This document shows, piece after piece, positions 1-5,362 of a stretch of 7,773 nucleotides of DNA. The translations under genes were made by a program, and so were the position numbers. This DNA is from Dehalococcoidia bacterium. GTDB lineage: Bacteria > Chloroflexota > Dehalococcoidia > SM23-28-2. Numbering within the stretch: the first letter of the stretch is position 1; each line of letters starts with the position of its first letter. Location: contig JALHUG010000319.1 in NCBI GenBank assembly GCA_022866185.1, forward strand, positions 1-7,773, given 5' to 3'. The notes under the pieces were generated by a model. The model was not told where the DNA came from. It saw nothing but the letters and a program-made list of their open reading frames with translations, and did not search any database.

Positions 1-540
1 GCCTCCCTCTGCCCACATACGCAGGTTCTGCAAGGCCCGGAACTGAAGGGCCTTTACGGCCGCCTCGCTCCGGCCTATGGCCTGCGCGATCTCCCTGCCG
101 CTCCTCTCCTGGGCGAAGCGCATAACAACCACCCTCTGTTGGTCCTTCTGGAGGCGTTTCAGCAAGGCGAAGAGCCGGGCTCGCTCTTCGACCTCGCTGA
201 GGCCGTTCTCCAGCGACTGCGACTGCCCGTCCGGCAGGTCGTCGAGAGGGCTCTGGTGGACCGCCTGCCGGTAGATGTCCGTGGCGGCGTTGGCGGCGAT
301 GCGGAAGAGCCAGGCGGAGAAGGGGACATCTCTCCATTCGAACTTGGGTAGATTCTGTAGGGCGCGGCGGAAGGTCTCCGCCGTCACGTCCTCAGCGGTG
401 GTGCGGTTGCCGGTGCGGATCAAGGCGAAGGCGTAGACACGATTGAAGTAGCGCTCGTAGAGCTCAGCGAAGCGCCGCAGGTCCTTCTGGGACGCTTCGC
501 TGAGAAGCCGTTCCGCTGTCAGTTCCTTGGCTGTGAGCAC
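1..540 (-). CDS. ECF-type RNA polymerase sigma-70 factor (partial, C-terminus off the left edge)
   Basis: My own translation from a GTG at 540-538 gives 180 codons with no stop before the window edge. Sigma region 2 lies at about residues 20-93 (FAELYERYFNRVYAFAL, then AEDVTAETFRRAL, then the -10-recognition segment FSAWLFRIAANAATDIYR). A short acidic linker follows, then sigma region 4 at about 118-175 with the helix-turn-helix GREIAQAIGRSEAAVKALQF. There is no region 1 or 3, which is the ECF (group 4) layout. ECF proteins are usually near 190 residues, so only a few residues should be missing. The GTG start is chosen because GGAGGGAG sits 7 nt upstream. No anti-sigma gene is visible; one could lie downstream, beyond the left edge. 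The protein should direct core RNA polymerase to a specific promoter set, but the signal is unknown. The family call is firm and the subgroup is not assigned. Confidence 0.93.
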   Translation of the reverse strand, partial: MLTAKELTAERLLSEASQKDLRRFAELYERYFNRVYAFALIRTGNRTTAEDVTAETFRRALQNLPKFEWRDVPFSAWLFRIAANAATDIYRQAVHQSPLDDLPDGQSQSLENGLSEVEERARLFALLKRLQKDQQRVVVMRFAQERSGREIAQAIGRSEAAVKALQFRALQNLRMWAEGG

Positions 541-558
541 TCGCAGACTCCCTCCGCT

Positions 559-577
559 TTCAGGCTATTCGCCTGAA
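559..577 (-). promoter_or_regulatory. Inverted repeat in the sigma factor 5' leader
   Basis: TTCAGGC and GCCTGAA form perfect 7-bp arms around the 5-nt spacer TATTC. The repeat lies 18-37 bases upstream of the GTG start and just before the Shine-Dalgarno sequence. It could be a protein operator or a small leader hairpin; the sequence alone does not decide. Confidence 0.35.
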
Positions 578-616
578 GGCATAACTGCGAAAAGGCCGAA
601 AAGGTTACGCAGGGCC

Positions 617-633
617 GTGATCACAGTACTGTG
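617..633. promoter_or_regulatory. Overlapping palindromes, possible operator
   Basis: GTGATCAC (617-624) overlaps the perfect 12-bp palindrome CACAGTACTGTG (622-633). They lie about 80-90 bases upstream of the sigma start, just upstream of its candidate ECF-type promoter. The perfect symmetry suits a dimeric regulator. It does not match the LexA boxes I know well enough to name one. Confidence 0.3.
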
Positions 634-775
634 GGGCGTCATCAACCTTCGGATTCTGCATAAACAGTTACCCATGGACGCCTGAAGGCTTGCACTCGCT
701 CCCCAGGGGGGCGATAGGATATCCGCTCCAACGTCTACCACGCTTGGCTGAAGGGTTTCTCATCGGCGATAAGAC

Positions 776-806
776 GAGCAGCCGGCCTGAAGAGGGCCGG
801 CTGCTC
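776..806 (-). terminator. Strong GC hairpin, probable terminator of the dockerin-like gene
   Basis: GAGCAGCCGGCC (776-787) pairs perfectly over 12 bp with GGCCGGCTGCTC (795-806) around a 7-nt loop. Read on the minus strand it lies 83 bases after the stop of the 890-1660 gene and is followed by GTCTTATC, which has only a poor T run. It may be a weak intrinsic terminator or an RNA-end stabiliser. No plus-strand gene reads into it from the left. Confidence 0.55.
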
Positions 807-889
807 TCAGTTCGCCAGTGATCCGCCTACCGATAGTGTTTCTTCGAAGACGCCCGTATTACTCGGCCGCGCGCCGCGCCTCAAGCCGC

Positions 890-1660
890 CTACGGCGTAC
901 AGTTCGTGAGCATGTACTTGCCCACGATGTACATGTCGGTTTGATCGATGCAGCGGTCAGCGTTGATGTCGAATCTGGGGTTGTAGAGAGAGCTGGGCCA
1001 GCACTGATTAAGCACTGGGCTAAAGAGAAGGGCATCCAAGACGTTGACCGTGGTGTCGTTATTGATGTCGGGCGGCCAGGCGGCGTCGTTGGGATTATCC
1101 GGGCAGGCGTCCGCGGGGTCGGTGCCCATCGCGACCTCGTACATGGTGGGGAATGCGTCGTTGTCGGGGTCAGGGAACAACTCCTGGCACGTGGTCAGCA
1201 GGTACGGTCTGAAGATGTCGGCATCTGCCTGGGTGATGCAGGTGTCGGCGTTTAGGTCTGACCTCCTGAGATACTGAGGGTTCCCCTGGCAGGTATCCAT
1301 GCGATCACCGAACGCCATGATAACGTCCAAGACGTTCGCCGTGCGGTCGTCATTGAAGTCGGGTGGCCACTTGTCATCGGCCTCGTCGTTCGCGGTGGTT
1401 GTATTGGCACAGGGGTCGAGGGGGTTGGTGCCCAGGAAGAGCTCTATGTTGTCATCGAAGTATCCGCCGGGGCACGTCCCTTTGCATTGGGTGTAGCCCG
1501 GGGGTACGTTGGAGTCGAGGTCCGAGTCGCGATAGCCGGTGCCCGAGCCTGAGCCGAGCCCAATGCCGGGCTGACCAAGCGCGACCCAGAGCGCCATGCC
1601 AAAGGCAACGACTCCAATGATCGTCATGCCGATGAGCCTTCCTGCCTTCCTCGCAGTCAT
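890..1660 (-). CDS. Exported dockerin-like, calcium-binding-type repeat protein with two duplicated modules
   Basis: The product is 256 residues. The ATG at 1660 has AAAGGAG 6 nt upstream. Residues 9-29 are a hydrophobic signal or anchor segment, followed by a Gly/Ser linker. Two modules follow. Module 1 (about 66-158) has FLGTNPLDPC, then WPPD and the EF-hand-type loops DFNDDRTANVLD (101-112) and DLNADTCITQAD (135-146). Module 2 (about 163-256) repeats this with MGTDPADAC, WPPD, DINNDTTVNVLD (198-209) and DINADRCIDQTD (231-242). The Asp/Asn pattern is that of dockerin type I loops, and the GTxPxxxC parts resemble bacterial TSP3-like calcium repeats. Cysteines match between modules (84/186, 124/220, 141/237, 158/254), suggesting disulfides outside the cytoplasm. 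No catalytic domain is present. It may be a secreted structural or cell-surface protein; the partner is unknown and no cohesin is visible here. Confidence 0.8.
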   Translation of the reverse strand: MTARKAGRLIGMTIIGVVAFGMALWVALGQPGIGLGSGSGTGYRDSDLDSNVPPGYTQCKGTCPGGYFDDNIELFLGTNPLDPCANTTTANDEADDKWPPDFNDDRTANVLDVIMAFGDRMDTCQGNPQYLRRSDLNADTCITQADADIFRPYLLTTCQELFPDPDNDAFPTMYEVAMGTDPADACPDNPNDAAWPPDINNDTTVNVLDALLFSPVLNQCWPSSLYNPRFDINADRCIDQTDMYIVGKYMLTNCTP

Positions 1661-1696
1661 AGCTTTCTCCTTTCGGAACTAGCTTTCCACCTTTCG
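1661..1696 (-). promoter_or_regulatory. Duplicated Shine-Dalgarno segment before the dockerin-like gene
   Basis: On the minus strand CGAAAGGTGGAAAGCTAG is followed about 20 bases later by CGAAAGGAGAAAGCTATG, the real ribosome site and start codon. The first copy ends in TAG where the second has ATG. It looks like a small tandem duplication that left an orphan ribosome site. Confidence 0.6.
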
Positions 1697-1897
1697 CTGA
1701 AGCCGGCAGCGGATCACTTTGGCGTCACCCGTCAACGTCAAAAGCAGACATTTGCCCTCCATCTCTCGCGGCGAACTGTCCCCTGCTGTTCAGGAAAGCT
1801 CTACCTAGGCTGTTGTCGTTTGCCGGGCCAGATGTTCGCGTTGGGCGCTGACGTTAGGCCCCAGCATATCCCTGACGGAATCGCAAATAACGTTCGG
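1697..1897 (-). other. Long 5' leader of the dockerin-like gene
   Basis: If the promoter at 1904-1931 is used, about 235 bases are transcribed before the ATG. On the minus strand AGCTTTCC (1800-1793) is complementary to GGAAAGCT (1688-1681), which overlaps the orphan ribosome site, so a long-range pairing is possible. Three TGACG units lie close together (1740-1736, 1734-1730, 1727-1723). I looked for a cyclic-di-GMP riboswitch pattern and did not find one. No known riboswitch class is recognised. Confidence 0.4.
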
Positions 1898-1903
1898 GAT
1901 AGC

Positions 1904-1931
1904 AGTATACACTCGGTGGGGGAAATGTCAA
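1904..1931 (-). promoter_or_regulatory. Sigma-70 promoter for the dockerin-like gene
   Basis: Read on the minus strand, a perfect -35 TTGACA (1931-1926), a 16-nt spacer and -10 TATACT (1909-1904, 5/6 match) form a strong housekeeping-type promoter. The predicted start of transcription is near 1897, pointing to the 890-1660 gene. It is the best promoter match I noticed in the window. Confidence 0.65.
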
Positions 1932-1991
1932 GTGCCTGACATGCCGATTTTGGAAAAGGCGTGATGGTTGACGGCGTGACGATCCTAATCG

Positions 1992-2093
1992 TAGGCGCAA
2001 CTCAGGCGCTAGGCCAAGCGCACGAGGGCCGAATCTGCCACAAGGGTGGCAGAATGAGGAGGCAAAAGGGCTGCTGCGATGAAAGTGTTGGCC
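1992..2093 (+). repeat. 102-bp direct repeat, copy 1 (orphan ackA leader)
   Basis: This segment aligns without gaps to 5261-5362 with 7 mismatches (6 transitions, 1 transversion). It carries the whole downstream part of the acetate kinase leader and the start ATGAAAGTGTTGGCC (2079-2093), equal to MKVLA. After that the sequence diverges abruptly, and the reading frame closes at TAG 2145-2147 after 22 codons, so no kinase follows. It lies between the minus-strand genes 890-1660 and 2144-3430, with its left end about 60 bases from the promoter at 1904-1931. It may be a remnant of a 5' duplication of ackA, or a member of a dispersed leader repeat family. Confidence 0.9.
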
Positions 2094-2143
2094 GGAAGAG
2101 CCCTCTGCGGGGTGCCCTGGCCCTCATCCGGGGCGCAAGGCGG

Positions 2144-3430
2144 CTAGTTGGGCATGTTTACTCGCGACTTGTAGTTGCCGGCGTCGTAGGCGAACCACAT
2201 GTCGTCGTCAGACGAATTGTCAACGATCAGCTTGAGTTCCAGGCTGTGTCCAGGGGCCAGCGTGTGGGAGCTGATGGAGAAGCTGAGACTATTTTGGACC
2301 CAGGATGAATTGCCACCATGCCACGTCGCATCGGTGAAGGTGGCATCGCCAAGCTCGACGTAGTTCGATCCGTCGAAATCCCGCAAGTACACTGCTATCG
2401 CCCCGCCTTTGGTGGCGTCAAAGTTCTTCATCGCGCTCCAGAGGTGGACCTGCACGTCGCCCTCGTCGATCACTACAGACTCGCCGAATGGTGGGGTGCG
2501 CCAGGCCTGATACTTCGTCGGGTCGTCGTCAGTCGGGCCGCTGCCACCCTTGGCGATGAGCAGTCCAGGGGAGGCGTCGCGATCGAGGTCGTAGTTGTAC
2601 AGAACGGCCGCTGTCGGCAAGGTGGAATCCATTGGGAGAACGGGCTGGGAGGCTGTGGGTTCGATCGGTGGCGTAGGGTTGTTGTGCAGGTAGAGCTGGC
2701 CCAAAGGCGTCGGCGTGGGCGTCGGCGTGGGTGTCGGCGTGGGCGTCGGCGTTGGCAGCGGGCTTGGCGTGGGCTTTGGCGTTGGCACCGGGCTTGGTGT
2801 CGATGTGGGCGTGGGCACAGGGCCTGGGGTTGGCGTTGGCGCTGGACCTGGCGTTGTCGTGGGCACAGGGTTTGGGGTTGTCGTGGGCACAGGGGTTAGG
2901 GTTGGCATCGGTGGCGGGCTCGGCGTTGGCGTCGGCGCTGGCGTCGATAGCGGTATCGGCGTGGGCGTCGATGCCGGTGCTGGCATAGGCGTACCGCCGA
3001 AGCTGGGCGTGGGTGCCAGCGCAGGTGGGGATGCCGATCCTGGGCTCCCCGTCGGTCGGGGCGTCGGCAGCGGCGTGGATGTCGCTGATGGGGTCTGAGA
3101 AAACTGGGCGGTCGGCGGGGCTTCACCGCCAGCTTCTGGGCCAGTCGGCACGGGCAGGCGGAAGATGGGGACGATCTCGAGGTCTGAGGTGGTCTCCTGA
3201 AGCTTGGCCTCGTCTCGACGGACAACATCGATGATTCGCCCGCTGAGGGGAGCTAGCCTCGTCCCGCGCGGGTCCGCCGAGTAGTCGGCGCGGATGAGCG
3301 AAGCCGAGTCGACATCCAGGCGTTCGACTTGGGGACGGGCAAGGGCGCTGGCGGCGGCGACGCTCACCAGCAAGACGCATACGGCGATGATGGAGACAGC
3401 GGCGAAGCCTTGGCGAACGGAAGGCCACAT
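2144..3430 (-). CDS. Exported Pro/Thr-rich stalk protein with C-terminal beta-rich domain
   Basis: The product is 428 residues from the ATG at 3430. A TTG at 3439 is in frame, but AGAGGG sits directly against it and at a good distance (10 nt) from the ATG, so I prefer the ATG. Residues 8-31 form a signal peptide or anchor (SIIAVCVLLVSVAAASA). Residues 33-103 are a charged segment. About 104-243 is an extended Pro/Thr/Ser tract of PTP and PxP units, a typical cell-wall stalk or linker. Residues 244-428 form a compact domain with YLHNN, NYDLDRDASPG, LWSAMKNF and DMWFAYD. Its alternating hydrophobic pattern suggests a beta-sandwich, possibly carbohydrate- or surface-binding. I recall similar C-terminal domains in Chloroflexota exported proteins but cannot name the family. 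It follows the HD-GYP gene by 14 bases, so the two are probably cotranscribed. The substrate is unknown. Confidence 0.82.
   Translation of the reverse strand: MWPSVRQGFAAVSIIAVCVLLVSVAAASALARPQVERLDVDSASLIRADYSADPRGTRLAPLSGRIIDVVRRDEAKLQETTSDLEIVPIFRLPVPTGPEAGGEAPPTAQFSQTPSATSTPLPTPRPTGSPGSASPPALAPTPSFGGTPMPAPASTPTPIPLSTPAPTPTPSPPPMPTLTPVPTTTPNPVPTTTPGPAPTPTPGPVPTPTSTPSPVPTPKPTPSPLPTPTPTPTPTPTPTPTPLGQLYLHNNPTPPIEPTASQPVLPMDSTLPTAAVLYNYDLDRDASPGLLIAKGGSGPTDDDPTKYQAWRTPPFGESVVIDEGDVQVHLWSAMKNFDATKGGAIAVYLRDFDGSNYVELGDATFTDATWHGGNSSWVQNSLSFSISSHTLAPGHSLELKLIVDNSSDDDMWFAYDAGNYKSRVNMPN
2706..2753. repeat. Hexamer array encoding the Thr-Pro run
   Basis: Eight consecutive hexamers of the form GGYGTN (plus strand) encode the uninterrupted Pro-Thr repeats at the end of the stalk of the 2144-3430 gene. 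More degenerate units continue to about 3094. Each unit is two codons, so gain or loss changes stalk length without shifting frame. Confidence 0.85.
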
Positions 3431-3444
3431 GGTCTGCAATCCCT

Positions 3445-5220
3445 CTACACCGGGATTCTCCCGCTCTCGAGGTCCGGCAACTTCAGGCTCTGAAGCTGGC
3501 GCTCGGTCTCACGACGGCGTTCCCACTCGGGCAAGACAGCCGCGAGGGCATCCACCACGCGAGGGTCGAGCAGCGTGCCGGTTTGAGAGCGGAGCGTGGC
3601 CAGTGCCTCCTCGGGCGTCGCTGGCCCACGGTACGGCCGGCTGCTGGTCAGGGCATCGTACATGTCGGCCACGGCAGCGATGCGGGCGATGATGGAAAGC
3701 TGCTCGCCCTCCAGGCCCTGAGGATAGCCGCTTCCGTCCAGGCGTTCATGATGACTATGGACAAAATCGCGGGTCTCCGCCGGAAGATCAACTGATTGCA
3801 GGATAGCGAGACCTATTCGGGGATGCTCGTTGATGGCATGGCGTTCTTCCGTTGTCAACCGGCCCGGCTTCAGCAGATCGGCATCCGGTATGCCGATCTT
3901 GCCGATGTCGTGCAGGTAACCGCCGATTTCGAGTTGGACCAGGGTTCTCTCATCCAGGCCCAAATGGCGGCCGAGCATCACGGCGAGTTGGCCTACACGC
4001 ACTGAGTGTCCCAGCGTGTAGGGGTCCCTGGCGTCGATAGCACAGGAGAGTGCCGTGACGGTGGCAAGGTGCTGGCGTTGCAGCTTCGCCGTCATCTCGT
4101 CGAAAGAGGAGGCCAGGATGTCGATCTCATCGTTGGATCTCACTCCGCTCCGCGCGGTCAAGTCGCCCGCCGTTACAAGGCGCGCGGCGCGAACGAGCTG
4201 CAAAAGCGGCTGAGCGAAGAGACGAGCCAGGAAGAATCCGATGGCCAGAACGGCGGCCATGCCAGTCCCAAAGAGCAGGGCCATCTGCAGCCGAGTCACC
4301 GTCCCGGCTCTGAAAATGAAGTCGGTCGAGAGCCCAACGCTGTACAGCCCGACCACCTGGTCTCTAACCTCGAGCCGGCCATATAGCAGGTCGTAGCCGC
4401 GTCCCCAAAGGGTGCGGTGCTCGCGGATGGAGATGCCTCCCGGTATTGCCTCGTCGAGGATGGCACCACCGACATCTAGGCGTGCCTCGTCGGTTGAGGC
4501 ATCATCGGGTTGGGCAAAGGTCGAGGCCAGGGGGTTGCCATCGAAATCGTAGACAGTGACGTCGGCCAGCGCCTCTGTCTTCGTCTGCTTGACAAATGAA
4601 TCGAGGGTCGTCCCGACCAGGACCACGCCCACAAGCGCGTCGTTCTCAAAGATCGGGCCCGCCGTGTAGAACACGAAGCCCTCGCTGGTCTCGACGATCT
4701 GAGCGTACTTGTCTCCAAGCTCGTCCGCGTCTCCTTGAAGGATCCGCCCGACCGACGGCCAGGTGGCCGGTTCGTCGTCGTCAGCAAGCTCCTCGTACTG
4801 AAGCCCTACCCTGTCAGACAAGGACACGGTGGTCAGCCGCTGTCCTTGCGCGTCCAGAATCTCCAGTCGTTCGACTGCCGCATTGCTGGCGATGGGCTCC
4901 ACCAGCTCCCCAAGCCTATCCTTGTCCCGCGCCTGAATGGACTGCGCGACTCCTTCCGTAAACGCGACGGCACGCGCCGTTTCCAGGTGCGCTCGCTCCG
5001 TCCGAACCACGGCGTCGGCGGTCACGCGGCTTGCCTCCACGAGCTGGTTGTCAAAGCGCTCGTTGAGGGAGCCAGTGACAAGGCGAGTGACCAGATAGGT
5101 TCCAGTGATAGCCACCAGCGCCGATAGAAAGACGTAGGGAAGGATGATCTTCCAGCGGATGTGGCGCATTGGCCACGAGAACAGCCGGAGTGGAGCCAGC
5201 GCACTCGAGAAATGGTGCAT
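3445..5220 (-). CDS. Membrane sensor HD-GYP cyclic-di-GMP phosphodiesterase
   Basis: The product is 591 residues. TM1 is at about 25-48, an extracytoplasmic Cache-like sensor region at 50-305 (YTAGPIFENDALVGVVLVGT is typical), and TM2 at about 308-333. A HAMP domain spans about 334-385 (QPLLQLVRAARLVTAGDLTAR, then NDEIDILASSFDEM). The HD-GYP domain spans about 386-565 with GHSVRVGQLA, HDIGKIGIPD (437-446), EHPRIG, HHERLDGSGYP (490-500) and ADMYDALTSSRPYRGP. All metal-ligand His/Asp motifs and the GYP triplet are present, so it should be active and hydrolyse c-di-GMP in the cytoplasm in response to an external ligand. There is no GGDEF domain. M1 (5220) lacks a clear ribosome site; M18 at 5169 is an alternative. 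It is divergent from ackA across 127 bases and is followed after 14 bases by the stalk protein, a likely operon. Confidence 0.93.
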   Translation of the reverse strand: MHHFSSALAPLRLFSWPMRHIRWKIILPYVFLSALVAITGTYLVTRLVTGSLNERFDNQLVEASRVTADAVVRTERAHLETARAVAFTEGVAQSIQARDKDRLGELVEPIASNAAVERLEILDAQGQRLTTVSLSDRVGLQYEELADDDEPATWPSVGRILQGDADELGDKYAQIVETSEGFVFYTAGPIFENDALVGVVLVGTTLDSFVKQTKTEALADVTVYDFDGNPLASTFAQPDDASTDEARLDVGGAILDEAIPGGISIREHRTLWGRGYDLLYGRLEVRDQVVGLYSVGLSTDFIFRAGTVTRLQMALLFGTGMAAVLAIGFFLARLFAQPLLQLVRAARLVTAGDLTARSGVRSNDEIDILASSFDEMTAKLQRQHLATVTALSCAIDARDPYTLGHSVRVGQLAVMLGRHLGLDERTLVQLEIGGYLHDIGKIGIPDADLLKPGRLTTEERHAINEHPRIGLAILQSVDLPAETRDFVHSHHERLDGSGYPQGLEGEQLSIIARIAAVADMYDALTSSRPYRGPATPEEALATLRSQTGTLLDPRVVDALAAVLPEWERRRETERQLQSLKLPDLESGRIPV

Positions 5221-5347
5221 TGCACAGAATATGACGAAACGTTGCGATTGGCCGTTACACTAGGTGCAACTCGGGCGCTAGGCCAAGCGCACGAGGGCCG
5301 AATCTGCCACAAGGGTGGTAGAATGGGGCGGCAAAAGGGCTGCTGCA
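5221..5347. promoter_or_regulatory. Divergent control region between the HD-GYP gene and ackA
   Basis: These 127 bases must hold promoters for both directions, because the two flanking genes diverge. Plus-strand candidates are weak: TACACT (5256-5261) resembles a -10, but the best upstream element, ATGACG (5231-5236), is 19 nt away. No good minus-strand promoter stands out. Repeat copy 2 fills 5261-5347. Confidence 0.45.
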
Positions 5348-5362
5348 ATGAAAGTGCTGGCC
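5261..5362 (+). repeat. 102-bp direct repeat, copy 2 (ackA leader and first five codons)
   Basis: It is 95/102 identical to 1992-2093 at a fixed offset of 3269. It covers the ackA leader, the weak ribosome site AAGGG (5335-5339) and codons 1-5 of ackA (MKVLA). The repeat boundary falls inside the coding sequence, so this copy is part of a working gene and copy 1 is the displaced one. Confidence 0.9.
5270..5322 (+). other. Two potential RNA hairpins in the ackA leader
   Basis: P1 (5270-5295) pairs CTCG+GCGCT with AGCGC+CGAG around the loop AGGCCA, with one internal G/A mismatch. P2 (5303-5322) pairs TCTGCCAC with GTGGTAGA around AAGG. In copy 1 the P2 wobble pair is a Watson-Crick G-C, while the closing pair of P1 is lost. 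Two of seven substitutions hit stems, about what chance gives, so selection on structure is not shown. The sequence does not fit any riboswitch class I know. Confidence 0.4.

Larger units (their letters stand above)
541..775. other. Non-coding stretch upstream of the sigma factor gene
   Basis: I see no credible gene here. The stretch holds the sigma gene's leader and probably its promoter. On the minus strand GTAACC (608-603) and GTTATG (585-580) are 17 nt apart, a spacing and -35 shape compatible with an ECF-type, possibly autoregulated, promoter; this is a weak match. The 11-mer CGCCTGAAGGC occurs twice (570-580 and 679-689). GGATATCC (717-724) is a short palindrome of unknown meaning. Confidence 0.4.

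Noticed and set aside
1838..1860. GCGTTGGGC and ACGTTAGGC resembling integron attC core sites
   Set aside because: No complementary RYYYAAC partner lies at a suitable distance and there is no cassette or integrase.
1661..1897. Possible cyclic-di-GMP riboswitch in the dockerin-like leader
   Set aside because: The conserved core pattern of the GEMM classes is not present; the idea came only from the HD-GYP neighbour.
1961..2308. Plus-strand frame sharing a peptide of about 33 residues with a frame at 5161-5601 through the repeat
   Set aside because: Four of seven differences change the amino acid, the flanks are unrelated, and both frames overlap real genes. The shared peptide follows from the DNA repeat.
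2715..3098. Plus-strand frame of Gly-Val repeats
   Set aside because: It is the mirror of the Pro/Thr hexamer array in the real minus-strand gene; no ribosome site or independent support.
5311..5320. AAGGGTGGTA resembling the start of a T-box sequence
   Set aside because: The ACCGCG part and the antiterminator pairing are missing, the bases sit in a small hairpin instead, and acetate kinase is not a usual T-box target.
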